A stretch of 64,000 nt of DNA from assembly GCA_903847605.1 (NCBI GenBank), contig CAINED010000087.1, forward strand, positions 33,359 through 97,358, written 5' to 3'. The stretch comes from an uncultured Hyphomicrobiales bacterium. GTDB taxonomy: Bacteria; Pseudomonadota; Alphaproteobacteria; Rhizobiales; Beijerinckiaceae. Below are positions 34,298-43,447 of this stretch, piece after piece; position 1 is the first letter of the stretch, and the number at the start of each line of letters is the position of its first letter. The notes beneath the pieces are model-generated. The model had not been told where the DNA came from. It was given only the letters and a program-made list of their open reading frames with translations, and searched no databases. A program made the translations under genes and the position numbers.

Positions 34298-35397
34298 CCC
34301 AATCCCAACCCGCCGCCACGCAGCGGCACGTGCAGACCCTCGAAGTCGGCGAGGACGAAGCTGGCATGCGGCTCGACCGCTGGTTCCGCCATCGCTTTCC
34401 GGCGCTCGGCCTCTCGCACCTCAACAAGATCGTCCGCAAGGGCGAGGTACGCGTGAACGGCAAGCGCGCGGAAACCTCGACGCGCCTCGAGCCGGGCTAT
34501 CACGTACGCGTCCCGCCGCTCAATCTCGACCCGGCCGCGCCTGCCGTGAAGCGCTCGTCATCCTCGCCCGAGGACGCAAAGTTCCTGAAGTCGATCACGC
34601 TTTTCGAGGACGCCCATCTCATGGTGCTGAACAAGCCCTGGGGGCTTGCCGTTCAGGGCGGCCCGGGCACGAAGCGCCATATCGACGGCATGCTCGAAGC
34701 GCTGACCGACGCGAAGGGCCAACGCCCGCGCCTCGTCCATCGCATCGACCGCGACACGTCCGGCGTGCTGCTTGTCGCCAAGACGCGGCTGATGGCGGCC
34801 GACCTTGGCGAAGCCTTTCGCGCGCGACAGACCAAGAAGGTCTACTGGTCGGTCGTGCATGGCGTACCCAAACCATTCCAGGGACGCATATCCCTCTATC
34901 TCAAGAAGGGCCCGGGCATGGTCGGCGACCGCGCCGTCGCCGACAAGCGGCAGGCTTCGACACGCGCGAAGAGCGACCTCGAAAAAGTGCGCGTTGCCAA
35001 GCATGGCGAGGAAGATGCGCAGCATTCCGTGACGTTCTACACGATCGTCGACAAGGTTGCGCCGCGCCTTGCCTGGCTGTCGATGCGCCCGATCACCGGC
35101 CGCACGCATCAGTTGCGCGCGCACGCAGAGGCCATCGGCCATCCCATCATCGGCGATCCCAAGTACCGCCTCGATATGGCAGCGAACGATCCGCGCACAA
35201 GCGATCCGTTTCGCGCCTTGCCGTCGGGCATATCGAACAAGCTGCATCTTCTCGCGCGGCGGCTGATCCTTCCCCATCCCAAGGGCGGCACGCTCGACGT
35301 CAGCGCGCCGTTGCCCGAACATATGCAGCAGACCTTCGATCTTTTCGGATTCGATGCAAAACAATACGATCCCATCGACGACGCGCCGGTGGAGTAA
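34294..35397 (+). CDS. RluC/RluD-type 23S rRNA pseudouridine synthase
   Basis: 367 residues. An S4 RNA-binding domain (about 25-85: GMRLDRWFRHRFP, HLNKIVRKGEVRVNGKR) precedes the catalytic domain (about 100-340) with LVHRIDRDTSGVLLVAKT, whose aspartate is the nucleophile, and RPITGRTHQLRAHAEAIGHP. It probably makes pseudouridines in 23S rRNA. Translationally coupled to crcB by an ATGA overlap; this pair is common in Hyphomicrobiales. Confidence 0.92.
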   Translation: MTQSQPAATQRHVQTLEVGEDEAGMRLDRWFRHRFPALGLSHLNKIVRKGEVRVNGKRAETSTRLEPGYHVRVPPLNLDPAAPAVKRSSSSPEDAKFLKSITLFEDAHLMVLNKPWGLAVQGGPGTKRHIDGMLEALTDAKGQRPRLVHRIDRDTSGVLLVAKTRLMAADLGEAFRARQTKKVYWSVVHGVPKPFQGRISLYLKKGPGMVGDRAVADKRQASTRAKSDLEKVRVAKHGEEDAQHSVTFYTIVDKVAPRLAWLSMRPITGRTHQLRAHAEAIGHPIIGDPKYRLDMAANDPRTSDPFRALPSGISNKLHLLARRLILPHPKGGTLDVSAPLPEHMQQTFDLFGFDAKQYDPIDDAPVE

Positions 35398-35407
35398 GGG
35401 CGGCCTT

Positions 35408-35501
35408 TGTCATCCCGGATGGCCGCAGGCCGATCCGGGATCTTCCGCCGATTATTCGAGACGATCCCGGATAAAATGCTACGCATTTTTCCGGGATGAC
35501 A
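35408..35501. repeat. REP-like intergenic inverted repeat (TGTCATCCCGG type), copy 1
   Basis: Outer arms TGTCATCCCGG and CCGGGATGACA frame smaller inverted units, including CCCGGATAAAATGC and GCATTTTTCCGGG. It lies between rluC and a carboxymuconolactone-decarboxylase-like gene. A second copy occurs at 45718; the inner CCCGGATAAAATGC block and its partner arm are nearly identical in both. Confidence 0.75.
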
Positions 35502-35540
35502 CGCCCTACAGCTGTTGATGACAAGATGAATGGAGGAAAC

Positions 35541-36125
35541 ATGCCCGCACGTCTGCCGCCAATAGAACTGGAAAACTATTCGCCCGAACAGAAAGCCGCT
35601 TACGACGAGTTCTATGCGACGCGCGGCAAACATCTTGGCGGAGCGCCGCAGCCCGGCTCGTTCGCCGGGCCATGGGGCATTTTCATCCGCAGCCCCGAAC
35701 TGATGACGCTGACGCAGCGCATGGGCGAATATCTGCGCTATCGTTGCGCGATCTCGGGCCGCCTGTCGGAACTTGCGATCCTGCTCGTCGCACGCCACTG
35801 GAGCGCCGATTTCGAATGGTATGCCCATGCGAAAATCGGATTGAAGGAAGGCCTGTCGCAGGCCACCGTCGACGCCATTCGTGAAGCGCGCCGCCCTGAC
35901 GATCTGAAGGCCGACGAACAGGTAATCCACGATTACGTCAGCGAGCTGCTCGTGACGCGTCGCGTCAGCGACACAACCTATGCACGCGCGGAAAAGATGT
36001 TCGGAGATAAGGGATTGATCGATATCTGCGGCGTCATTGGATATTATTCGATGCTCGCGATGACCATGAATGTGGGCCGCGTCGATACACCCGATGGCAG
36101 CCGCCTCCCGCGCCTGCCGGAGTAG
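35541..36125 (+). CDS. Carboxymuconolactone decarboxylase-like (AhpD-fold) protein
   Basis: 194 residues from ATG 35541 with GGAGG at 35532. Helical protein of the CMD/AhpD fold: WGIFIRSPELMTLTQRMGEYLR, SGRLSELAILLVARHWSADF and EWYAHAKIGLKEGLS. The usual AhpD CxxC pair is absent, so it is not a peroxiredoxin-like reductase. A decarboxylase or lactonase role is possible but not shown. Confidence 0.78.
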   Translation: MPARLPPIELENYSPEQKAAYDEFYATRGKHLGGAPQPGSFAGPWGIFIRSPELMTLTQRMGEYLRYRCAISGRLSELAILLVARHWSADFEWYAHAKIGLKEGLSQATVDAIREARRPDDLKADEQVIHDYVSELLVTRRVSDTTYARAEKMFGDKGLIDICGVIGYYSMLAMTMNVGRVDTPDGSRLPRLPE

Positions 36126-36128
36126 CGG

Positions 36129-36677
36129 TCACAACTTGCAATGCGCGACCATTGCCCTGGCCATGCCAGCGAAGGGCCCGAGTGGAATCGTATGCGATGA
36201 CGCCTTGGGCAAGGTGAAGCGCAGGCTCTTGCCCTTCTGCATCGCCTTGAACAGCGCGTCGTCCTTGGTCATTTCAAATTCGATGGAGACGGCGCGACGA
36301 TCGTCGCCGGATTCGAAGGCCTCTGCCTGTCCGGCGATCACGTCCAGCTTGTCGGCTGGCTTGCCATCCACAATGAATTGCGCCTCCTGCGGCAGGCGCT
36401 TGCCGCCGTTCACCAATTCGTCGTCCGCGTATTTCACCTGCCGCGACGTGACCATCATGACTTTGATGTCTTCTGATCCGCGCTTGCAGGTCATGTAAAC
36501 GTCATGGACCGTCGAGTCCTTGGGAACGGACCGGTAGATCAGATATTCGGTGTCCGTCATCTTCACGCCCGTCCATTTGAACGCCGAGACAGGTTGCCCC
36601 GCGCCGGCGAGCAGCTGCGCCGCCGCCAGCACGAGAAGGCATTTGACCGTCTTCTCCATCTTTCTGCCGAATTTCAT
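36129..36677 (-). CDS. Exported protein of unknown function
   Basis: 182 residues from ATG 36677. Leader MEKTVKCLLVLAAAQLLAGAG with cleavage near PVSAF. The mature domain is beta-rich, with one cysteine in VYMTCKRG and another in the final VAHCKL that probably pair. I recognise no catalytic motif. A longer in-frame reading runs antisense through the ATP12 gene and is an artefact. It converges on the CMD-like gene. Confidence 0.6.
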   Translation of the reverse strand: MKFGRKMEKTVKCLLVLAAAQLLAGAGQPVSAFKWTGVKMTDTEYLIYRSVPKDSTVHDVYMTCKRGSEDIKVMMVTSRQVKYADDELVNGGKRLPQEAQFIVDGKPADKLDVIAGQAEAFESGDDRRAVSIEFEMTKDDALFKAMQKGKSLRFTLPKASSHTIPLGPFAGMARAMVAHCKL

Positions 36678-36785
36678 GACCTGAACCCCGAAGGTAAACC
36701 TGCGCAGCGGATATCGTGACGCCCTTCCCCTATATGTGCCATAAGTCACGCGGCAATGCTGCAGACACATTATTGGGGACCGGAC

Positions 36786-37604
36786 TTGGCTGATATGCGC
36801 GACGATCTCGGCAAGGCGCTGTTGCCGCGGGAAGGCGAGACGATCGACCCGGTCGAACTCGCCCGCCGCGATCTGAAAAAATCGCTGCCGAAGCGCTTCT
36901 ACAAGGAGGCCGGGATCGAAGAGGACGGCGAAAGCTTCGCTCTGACGCTCGATGGCCGCCGCGCCCGAACGCCCGCCCGCAATGTTCTGGCGGCGCCGTC
37001 GCGCGAACTCGCCGCAATACTTGCTGCCGAATGGAACGCGCAGGGCGAACATATCGACCCCGCGGATATGCCGCTCACCCGCCTGATCAATTCCGCGCTC
37101 GACGGCGTGGCAAGAGAGATCGCCGCGACGTCGGCCGAGATCGTGAAATATGCCGGCTCCGATCTTCTGTGCTATCGCGCGGGCGATCCAGACGCGCTGG
37201 TGCTCGAGCAATCGGAAAAATGGAATCCACTGCTCGCATGGATGCGCGAGACGATTGGGGCGCGCTTCAATCTGGCGGAAGGCGTGGTGTTCGTGGAGCA
37301 ACCGCCGGAAACGCTGGCCGCAATTGCCAAGGCGGTGGATAAAGTCGTGGACTCCGGCGGTGGCGCGCCGTTGCGCGCAGCCGCGCTCAATGTCGTGACG
37401 ACGCTGACCGGATCGGCCATTCTCGCACTGGCTGTCGCAACGGGCAGACTGAGCACGCAGGAAGCATGGTCGATTGCCCATCTCGACGAGGACTTTCAGA
37501 TGCGCGCCTGGGGCAGCGACGCCGAAGCGCTGGCGCGGCGCGCGCGGCGCTGGCGCGAGATGGAAGCCGCCGGCCAAACATTGACGCATCTTCGCGTCGC
37601 ATAA
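36786..37604 (+). CDS. ATP12-type F1-ATPase assembly chaperone
   Basis: 272 residues from a TTG with GGGGA six bases upstream; ATGs at 36795 and 36756 are alternatives. Family motifs: LPKRFYKEAGIEEDGESFALTLDGR, NVLAAPSRELAAILAAEWNAQGE, MPLTRLINSALDGV, YAGSDLLCYRAGDPDALV and AWSIAHLDEDFQMRAWGSDAEA. ATP12 proteins help assemble the F1 alpha subunit; in bacteria the family is characteristic of alphaproteobacteria. Confidence 0.9.
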   Translation: MADMRDDLGKALLPREGETIDPVELARRDLKKSLPKRFYKEAGIEEDGESFALTLDGRRARTPARNVLAAPSRELAAILAAEWNAQGEHIDPADMPLTRLINSALDGVAREIAATSAEIVKYAGSDLLCYRAGDPDALVLEQSEKWNPLLAWMRETIGARFNLAEGVVFVEQPPETLAAIAKAVDKVVDSGGGAPLRAAALNVVTTLTGSAILALAVATGRLSTQEAWSIAHLDEDFQMRAWGSDAEALARRARRWREMEAAGQTLTHLRVA

Positions 37605-37626
37605 ATCCGTATTCGGGAGGGAATGA

Positions 37627-38988
37627 ATGAGCGCACGGCTTCTGATCAAGGGCGCCGACATCGTTTCGATGGACGACAGCGTCGGCAATCTGCGCGGCGA
37701 TATTCTGATCGAAGGCGACAGGATCGCCGCCATCGCGCCGCGTCTCGATACGCCAGAGGGCGCACGCGTGATAGACGCCGCAGGCAAGATCGCCATTCCC
37801 GGCCTTATCAATGCGCATATCCATACATGGCAGACGGGATTGCGCGGCATCGCTGCAGACTGGACGATCTCGGAATATCTGCGCGCCATGCACGCGGGAC
37901 TGGCGACCTTCTTCAGGCCGGAAGATATCTACATCGCCAATCTCACGGGCGCGCTGAACCAGTTGCATTGCGGCACGACGACGCTCGTCGACTGGTGCCA
38001 CAACAATCCGACGCCAGCGCATACCGATGCGGCCATCGAAGGCCTGCAGCAGTCCGGCATTCGCGCGCTGTTCCTGCATGGCTCGCCCAAGCCCGATCCG
38101 AAACCCGGCCAGAAACACTTTTCCGAAGTGCCCATGCCTGCGGACGAAGTCGCGCGCGTGCGCAAGACGAAACTCTCGTCCGACGATGCGCTCGTTACAA
38201 TGGGGCTTGCGATCCTCGGGCCGGACTTCGGCACATGGGAAGTGTGCGAGGCCGATTTCAAACTGGCGCGCGATCTCGACATGGTCGCGAGCATGCATGT
38301 CACCGGCCTCGGCAAGACGCCGGGCGGATTCGAGCGCCTCGATGAAGCGGGACTGCTCGCCGACAACTTTAATATCGTCCACGGCAACACGCTGAACGAC
38401 GATCAATTGAAAATGCTGACGGACCGCGGCGTCTCCTTCACTGTCACTGCCGAAGTCGAGATGCAGATGTCGTTCGGCCGGCCGCTAACGGGGCGTTTGC
38501 GCAAGCTCGGCGCGCCCATCACGCTAGGCTCCGATATCGAATCCAGCATGACAGGCGACATGTTCACCGTTGCGCGCATGGCGTTGCAGGCGCAGCGCTT
38601 CATCGACTCGCTGGACGCCATGACCGCGACCGGCAAGGGTCTCGACAGGATTTCGATCACCTGCGCGCAAGCCCTGCAATGGATCACCATGGACGCCGCG
38701 CGCATGGCGGGGCTCGATCACAAGATCGGCTCTCTCACGCCCGGCAAGCAGGCGGATATCGTGTTGTTGTCCGCCGGCGATCCCAACATGTTCCCCGTTG
38801 TCGATCCCGTCGCATCCGTGATGATGCAGGCCGGCATCGCCAATGTCGATACGGTCATCGTCGGCGGAAACGTCCGCAAGGAAAACGGCAAGCTCGTCGC
38901 GGACAATCTGAAGAAAATCTATGGCGACCTCGCCGCGTCGAGCGAGCGCATCGTCTCGGCCTCGCGCGCTGCGATGGCCGCGCATTAA
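37627..38988 (+). CDS. Amidohydrolase (cytosine deaminase/chlorohydrolase-type)
   Basis: 453 residues. Begins with the beta-sandwich segment MSARLLIKGADIVSMDD; metal ligands follow in PGLINAHIHTWQTGL (HxH); later SMHVTGLGKTPGG and NFNIVHGNTL give histidines, and TLGSDIESSMTGDMF gives the aspartate. GSLTPGKQADIVLLSAGD is the typical C-terminal motif. This is the deaminase/chlorohydrolase branch (relatives of SsnA and TrzN); substrate is uncertain. It begins 22 bases after the ATP12 gene. Confidence 0.82.
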   Translation: MSARLLIKGADIVSMDDSVGNLRGDILIEGDRIAAIAPRLDTPEGARVIDAAGKIAIPGLINAHIHTWQTGLRGIAADWTISEYLRAMHAGLATFFRPEDIYIANLTGALNQLHCGTTTLVDWCHNNPTPAHTDAAIEGLQQSGIRALFLHGSPKPDPKPGQKHFSEVPMPADEVARVRKTKLSSDDALVTMGLAILGPDFGTWEVCEADFKLARDLDMVASMHVTGLGKTPGGFERLDEAGLLADNFNIVHGNTLNDDQLKMLTDRGVSFTVTAEVEMQMSFGRPLTGRLRKLGAPITLGSDIESSMTGDMFTVARMALQAQRFIDSLDAMTATGKGLDRISITCAQALQWITMDAARMAGLDHKIGSLTPGKQADIVLLSAGDPNMFPVVDPVASVMMQAGIANVDTVIVGGNVRKENGKLVADNLKKIYGDLAASSERIVSASRAAMAAH

Positions 38989-38990
38989 AC

Positions 38991-39935
38991 TTACGGCTCG
39001 CGCGTCATGCGCGTGGTCAGATATTCGGTATCGAATCCGATCCGCATGATGCGCTCTTCCTGCGCCGACAGGAGCGAGCCGTCATCGAGCGAGAGTTGCG
39101 CCTGCCCCTTGTAAACAAAGCTCGATGAGCCCGCATCGGCACGAAGGGGCAAAGGCAGCACGGCAGCTTGCCCCGCCGCGCCTTCGAGCATCTCGGCGAT
39201 TTGTCTGCGCATTGTAGTCGGCAGACTTTCCGTCGATATTTCCCAGATCCAGCTCACCGTCACGCGCTGCGTCGATGTGTTTATATCCTCGACCTTGAAA
39301 ACGGCTTCGCCAGTGACCGGAGCATCGTATATGTGGTCGGTCTGCTGCAGGCGAAATGTCTCGCCTTTCTGAGCGATCCAGGATTCGGCGCGCTGCAAGC
39401 GGCCGATCATGATGGCGGGTTTCGCAAAGAGCTGGACCTCGAACATCGGATCGTCGGCGGCCTGCGCCCGGAACTGCGCAAGAAGGCGCGCTTCACTTTC
39501 AAGCTCCGGCGGCAGTCCTGCGGCATAGGTTTCGACCTGCTGATCCCGGCTTTCGGCGCCATAGGCAATCAGCGGCCGGCCGGCGAGATTGACGCCGATC
39601 GAGAGTTTGTCGACGCCGTAAATCGCCATCACCGCTTTCTGGAAGCGGTTGGATTCGATGGATTCGTCGGGCGGATCGAAATCCCAGCCGACGCTGAAAC
39701 CGCCGAGCGTTCTGCCAAGGACGCTCATGTGCTGAACGAATTCGCCGCGCGCCTCTTCCCAGCGCTGGGAGAGGCTGGTTCTGCTGCGTTCCTTGACCTG
39801 CTCTATCTTCCAGGTCGCCCTCTGTTCGAATTTCGGCGTCCACGCCGGCACGGCCGCGCTGTCCTGTGCATGCGCGATGCTGCCGGCAACGAAGGATGTG
39901 AGAATGGCGGCAGCAAGAATAAAACGACGCTTCAT
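38991..39935 (-). CDS. Exported protein of unknown function
   Basis: 314 residues with a signal peptide (MKRRFILAAAILTSFVAGSIAHAQ). The mature protein shows alternating hydrophobic strands (FEVQLFAKPAIMIGRLQRAES, EAVFKVEDINTSTQRVTVSW) typical of a periplasmic beta protein; no catalytic residues or cysteine pairs stand out. Function is unknown. It converges on the amidohydrolase with a two-base gap. Confidence 0.6.
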   Translation of the reverse strand: MKRRFILAAAILTSFVAGSIAHAQDSAAVPAWTPKFEQRATWKIEQVKERSRTSLSQRWEEARGEFVQHMSVLGRTLGGFSVGWDFDPPDESIESNRFQKAVMAIYGVDKLSIGVNLAGRPLIAYGAESRDQQVETYAAGLPPELESEARLLAQFRAQAADDPMFEVQLFAKPAIMIGRLQRAESWIAQKGETFRLQQTDHIYDAPVTGEAVFKVEDINTSTQRVTVSWIWEISTESLPTTMRRQIAEMLEGAAGQAAVLPLPLRADAGSSSFVYKGQAQLSLDDGSLLSAQEERIMRIGFDTEYLTTRMTREP

Positions 39936-40039
39936 GTCCCGGCTCCATAAGCGCGCAAAATCCGCGCTGGACGTGAAAACATTCTAGCCCGAAAACCTGC
40001 GAGCCCGATGTGCCCCAAAGCACAAATTGAGCCACAGCT

Positions 40040-40080
40040 TTGGACAACGCGCCGACACTATGATATCATTATTGATATCA
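40040..40080 (+). promoter_or_regulatory. Promoter and operator of the FitAB/VapBC-like operon
   Basis: TTGGAC (40040) and TATCAT (40064) are 18 bases apart. Two copies of the self-palindromic octamer TGATATCA, at 40061 and 40073, separated by TTAT, overlap the -10. RHH antitoxins typically bind paired palindromes here; this is inference. Confidence 0.55.
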
Positions 40081-40098
40081 TTCCTAACGGAGCCGGCA

Positions 40099-40329
40099 AT
40101 GGGCCAGATCCTCGTTCGCAACGTTTCCGACCATGCGCTCGAATCCTTTCGCATGCGGGCGAAAGCCAAGGGCACATCGCTCGAGCAGGAAATCCGCACG
40201 CTGATAGAGCAACACGCCCCCTACACGCCGGAACAACGCGTGGCCATCGCGCGCGCCATCCGTTCCAAATTCAAGGGTGGGCCCTTTCCTTCCATGACGC
40301 TGGATGAAATCCGGGAAGGCCTCGAATGA
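40099..40329 (+). CDS. FitA/VapB-type antitoxin
   Basis: 76 residues from ATG 40099 with GGAG six bases upstream. GQILVRNVSDHALESFRMRAK and GTSLEQEIRTLIEQHAP form an RHH domain of the FitA type, and the tail from residue 50 (KFKGGPFPSMTLDEIREGLE) would bind the toxin. Overlaps the PIN gene by four bases (ATGA). Confidence 0.85.
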   Translation: MGQILVRNVSDHALESFRMRAKAKGTSLEQEIRTLIEQHAPYTPEQRVAIARAIRSKFKGGPFPSMTLDEIREGLE

Positions 40330-40757
40330 AGCACGCTGTGATCGACGCCAGCGTTGCTATCAAATGGTTTATTCCCGAGGCAGATAGCCCCACCGCAGAT
40401 GCCCTGTTGGCGCAAGGGTTTGCCTTCCATGCGCCCGACTTTCTGAAGCTGGAACTCGGCAACGCCTTTTGGAAAAACGTGCTCCGAGGCCACATACCTG
40501 CGGATGCGTTCCACGTTGTCTTGCCCGAACTGGAACTCAGCATCAACCACTGGCACCCGACCACTGCCTTGTTGCCTGAGGCCTTCGAACTGGCGTGCGA
40601 ACTTCAGCACCCGATTTACGATTGCATCTATCTTGCCCTCGCGAAACGTCATGCTCTTCCCTTGGTCACGGCCGATAGAAAACTCGCAACCAAACTCAAG
40701 GAGACTGCTCATGGTGATCGGCTGGTGGGACTGTCGCAATGGCAAACTGCCCTCTGA
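40326..40757 (+). CDS. PIN-domain toxin (VapC/FitB type)
   Basis: 143 residues. MKHAVIDASVAIKWFIPE (D7), FLKLELGNAFWKN (E), YDCIYLALA (D) and LPLVTADRKLATKL (D) provide all four PIN acidic residues, so it is predicted to be an active metal-dependent RNase. Coupled to the upstream RHH antitoxin by an ATGA overlap. Confidence 0.9.
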   Translation: MKHAVIDASVAIKWFIPEADSPTADALLAQGFAFHAPDFLKLELGNAFWKNVLRGHIPADAFHVVLPELELSINHWHPTTALLPEAFELACELQHPIYDCIYLALAKRHALPLVTADRKLATKLKETAHGDRLVGLSQWQTAL

Positions 40758-40842
40758 CGCTCATCCCTTGCGCCAATAGCTCTGCCCCTTCCACCCGTGC
40801 TAACTGGCAGGCAACGACAGGGACCAGCCGGAAAAACGCCCC

Positions 40843-42378
40843 ATGAAACACGTCCTCGAGACCCTCGAAAAGCGCCGCGCCGAAGCCCGCCTCGGCGGCG
40901 GACAGGGCCGTATCGACGCCCAGCACGCCCGCGGCAAACTCACGGCGCGCGAGCGTATCGAACTGTTGCTCGATCACGGCTCCTTCGAGGAATACGACAT
41001 GTTCGTGCAGCATCGGGCGACCGACTTCGGCATGGACAAGCAACCCAAAGTGCCGGGCGATGGCGTGGTCACCGGCTGGGGCACGATCAACGGCCGCACC
41101 GTCTTCGTCTTCGCCAAGGATTTTACCGTCTTCGGCGGCTCGCTGTCGGAAACCCATGCGCAGAAGATCACCAAGATCCAGGACATGGCGCTGAAGAACC
41201 GGGCGCCGATCATCGGCCTGTTCGACGCCGGCGGCGCCCGCATTCAGGAAGGTGTCGCGGCACTGGGAGGCTATGCGGAAATCTTCCAGCGCAACGTGCT
41301 CGCCTCGGGCGTCATTCCGCAGATCTCGGTCATCATGGGCCCCTGCGCCGGTGGCGACGTCTATTCGCCCGCCATGACCGATTTCATCTTCATGGTGCGC
41401 GACACCAGCTACATGTTCGTCACCGGCCCCGACGTCGTGAAGACCGTCACGAATGAAACCGTGACCGCGGAAGAACTCGGTGGCGCATCGGTTCATGCCA
41501 CGAAATCATCGGTTGCCGATGGCGCCTACGACAACGATCTCGAGGCGCTCTTGCAGATGCGCCGGCTGGTCGATTTCCTGCCCTCGTCCAATCGCGACGA
41601 CGTGCCGGAATGGCCTTCCTTCGACGACAGCGCGCGTTTCGATCATTCGCTCGACACGCTCATTCCCGACAATCCCAACAAGCCCTACGACATCAAGGAA
41701 CTCATCCGTAAAGTCGCCGACGAAGGCGACTTCTTCGAGATTCAGGAAGCGCATGCCAAGAACATCGTGACGGGATTCGGGCGCATCGAGGGACGCAGCG
41801 TCGGCTTCGTCGCCAATCAGCCCATGGTGCTGGCGGGCGTTCTCGATTCGGATTCCGCACGCAAGGCCGCCCGCTTCGTGCGCTTCTGCGACGCCTTCGG
41901 CATCCCCATTGTCACCTTCGTGGACGTTCCCGGCTTCCTGCCTGGCACCGCGCAGGAATATGGCGGGCTCATCAAGCACGGCGCGAAACTGCTGTTCGCC
42001 TATGCCGAAGCAACCGTTCCGAAGGTCACGGTCATCACGCGCAAGGCTTTTGGCGGCGCCTATGACGTGATGGCGTCGAAACATCTTCGCGGCGATATGA
42101 ACTATGCCTGGCCCACGGCGCAGATTGCGGTCATGGGTGCGAAAGGCGCTGTCGAGATCATCTTCCGCGCCGACATCAAGGACCCCGAAAAAATCGCGGC
42201 GCATACGAAAGAATACGAAGATCGTTTTCTGTCGCCCTTCGTGGCGGCCGAACGCGGCTATATCGATGAAGTCATCATGCCGCATTCGACGCGCCGGCGC
42301 ATCTCGCGCGCCCTCGCCATGCTCAGGCACAAGGAGCTCGAAAACCCCTGGAAGAAGCACGACAACATCCCGCTTTGA
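40843..42378 (+). CDS. pccB: Propionyl-CoA carboxylase beta subunit (carboxyltransferase)
   Basis: 511 residues, full PCC/MCC beta length. Carboxyltransferase N and C domains: [82 protein letters not shown] and [23 protein letters not shown] and the final [14 protein letters not shown] are typical of propionyl-CoA carboxylase beta. It transfers CO2 from biotin on PccA to propionyl-CoA, giving methylmalonyl-CoA. pccA lies 9 kb away on the other strand. Confidence 0.93.
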   Translation: MKHVLETLEKRRAEARLGGGQGRIDAQHARGKLTARERIELLLDHGSFEEYDMFVQHRATDFGMDKQPKVPGDGVVTGWGTINGRTVFVFAKDFTVFGGSLSETHAQKITKIQDMALKNRAPIIGLFDAGGARIQEGVAALGGYAEIFQRNVLASGVIPQISVIMGPCAGGDVYSPAMTDFIFMVRDTSYMFVTGPDVVKTVTNETVTAEELGGASVHATKSSVADGAYDNDLEALLQMRRLVDFLPSSNRDDVPEWPSFDDSARFDHSLDTLIPDNPNKPYDIKELIRKVADEGDFFEIQEAHAKNIVTGFGRIEGRSVGFVANQPMVLAGVLDSDSARKAARFVRFCDAFGIPIVTFVDVPGFLPGTAQEYGGLIKHGAKLLFAYAEATVPKVTVITRKAFGGAYDVMASKHLRGDMNYAWPTAQIAVMGAKGAVEIIFRADIKDPEKIAAHTKEYEDRFLSPFVAAERGYIDEVIMPHSTRRRISRALAMLRHKELENPWKKHDNIPL

Positions 42379-42464
42379 CAGGGCTGGCGCTTTCGTGACA
42401 CCGTTGATGTAAAGCAAGGCCGCGACAGACGGTTGGCTTACTATGGTCGGCAAATGGGAGAACA

Positions 42465-43301
42465 ATGATGGCTTGCCGCGATATCCTCTGTGTCTTCGAA
42501 TCCGAAAAGGGCGGGCTGACCCCAGCCTTCCATCAGGCGCTCGCCTTCGCCAATCTTCAGCGCGCCCATCTCACTGTGGTCGCCGCAGCGCGCAAGGTGA
42601 CCCCGCCCGGCGCAAGTATCGGCGGTTCGCTCGTCTCCGGCGCGATCAACACCGCCAATGCGCAATTGCGCGAGAGCGCCGATGCGGCAGCCAATGCGGC
42701 GCGCGACGCTGCGCGCACATCGGGCGTCATTCATGAGATCGCGGTGCGCGAAGGCATGCTCGGCGATATCGCCGACTGGGCCGGACAGCGCGCAAGGCTC
42801 GCAGACGTGACCGTGCTCGACCGGACCGGCGCAACCTTGCAGATTCAGGAAGCGCTCTTCGAGCAGGTTCTCTTCTCGTCCGGCCGTCCGGCCATCGTCG
42901 CCTCGCCGCACAAGGTCAGCGAGCGCATCGAACGCATGTGCGTCGCCTGGAACGGCACGACCGTCGCGGCGCGCGCGCGCGGCGATGCGCTCGGCCTCTT
43001 CCCCGATGTGAAGAAGGTCGACATCGTCTGCATCCTCTCGAAGAAAGGCAATGCCGGCCGCGTGCCCGGCGTCGACGCCGCGCAGCATGTCGCGCGCCAC
43101 GGCATCGATGCGAATGTCGTCGACCTCCCGCTTTCGGAGAACTCCGTCGCGGCCACGATCGATTCCTATGCGCGCACGTCGGGCGCCGATCTCACCGTGA
43201 TGGGCGGCTTCGGCCATTCGCGCCTGCGCGAATTCATCCTCGGCGGCGTCACCCGCGAATTGAGCGCGACGACATCGGTGCCGTTGCTGCTTTCGCACTG
43301 A
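42465..43301 (+). CDS. Universal stress protein (UspA-like, two-domain)
   Basis: 278 residues. The C-terminal half ends with DLTVMGGFGHSRLREFILGG then TSVPLLLSH, the G-2x-G-9x-G(S/T)-like nucleotide signature. The N-terminal half has similar strand-helix order. AATG start after GGGAGAACA. Two tandem Usp folds are suggested. These bind ATP or AMP and act in stress survival. Confidence 0.85.
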   Translation: MMACRDILCVFESEKGGLTPAFHQALAFANLQRAHLTVVAAARKVTPPGASIGGSLVSGAINTANAQLRESADAAANAARDAARTSGVIHEIAVREGMLGDIADWAGQRARLADVTVLDRTGATLQIQEALFEQVLFSSGRPAIVASPHKVSERIERMCVAWNGTTVAARARGDALGLFPDVKKVDIVCILSKKGNAGRVPGVDAAQHVARHGIDANVVDLPLSENSVAATIDSYARTSGADLTVMGGFGHSRLREFILGGVTRELSATTSVPLLLSH

Positions 43302-43358
43302 GAATATTGAGGACGGCGCACGCAAGCGCCCCCGCGCGTGGTTACGTAACCTTCGTTC

Positions 43359-43400
43359 GCTACTCAGAATGAGGGCTTGTAGCTCCTCATTCTGAGTAGC
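43359..43400. repeat. Inverted repeat with 16-bp perfect arms
   Basis: GCTACTCAGAATGAGG (43359-43374) and its complement (43385-43400) flank a 10-base loop. The motif (CTCAGAATGAGG and following CTTTCGAAGCAAGGC) belongs to a widely dispersed intergenic element type. It lies between the convergent Usp and RarA genes and may act as a bidirectional terminator, though no T-run is present. Confidence 0.7.
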
Positions 43401-43447
43401 CTTTCGAAGCAAGGCGTATCGAAGGAGGCCCGTGATTATTTGATACG

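Noticed and set aside
36129..37889. A 586-codon minus-strand frame across the ATP12 gene
   Set aside because: Only its last ~182 codons, with signal peptide, are plausible; the rest is antisense to a conserved gene.
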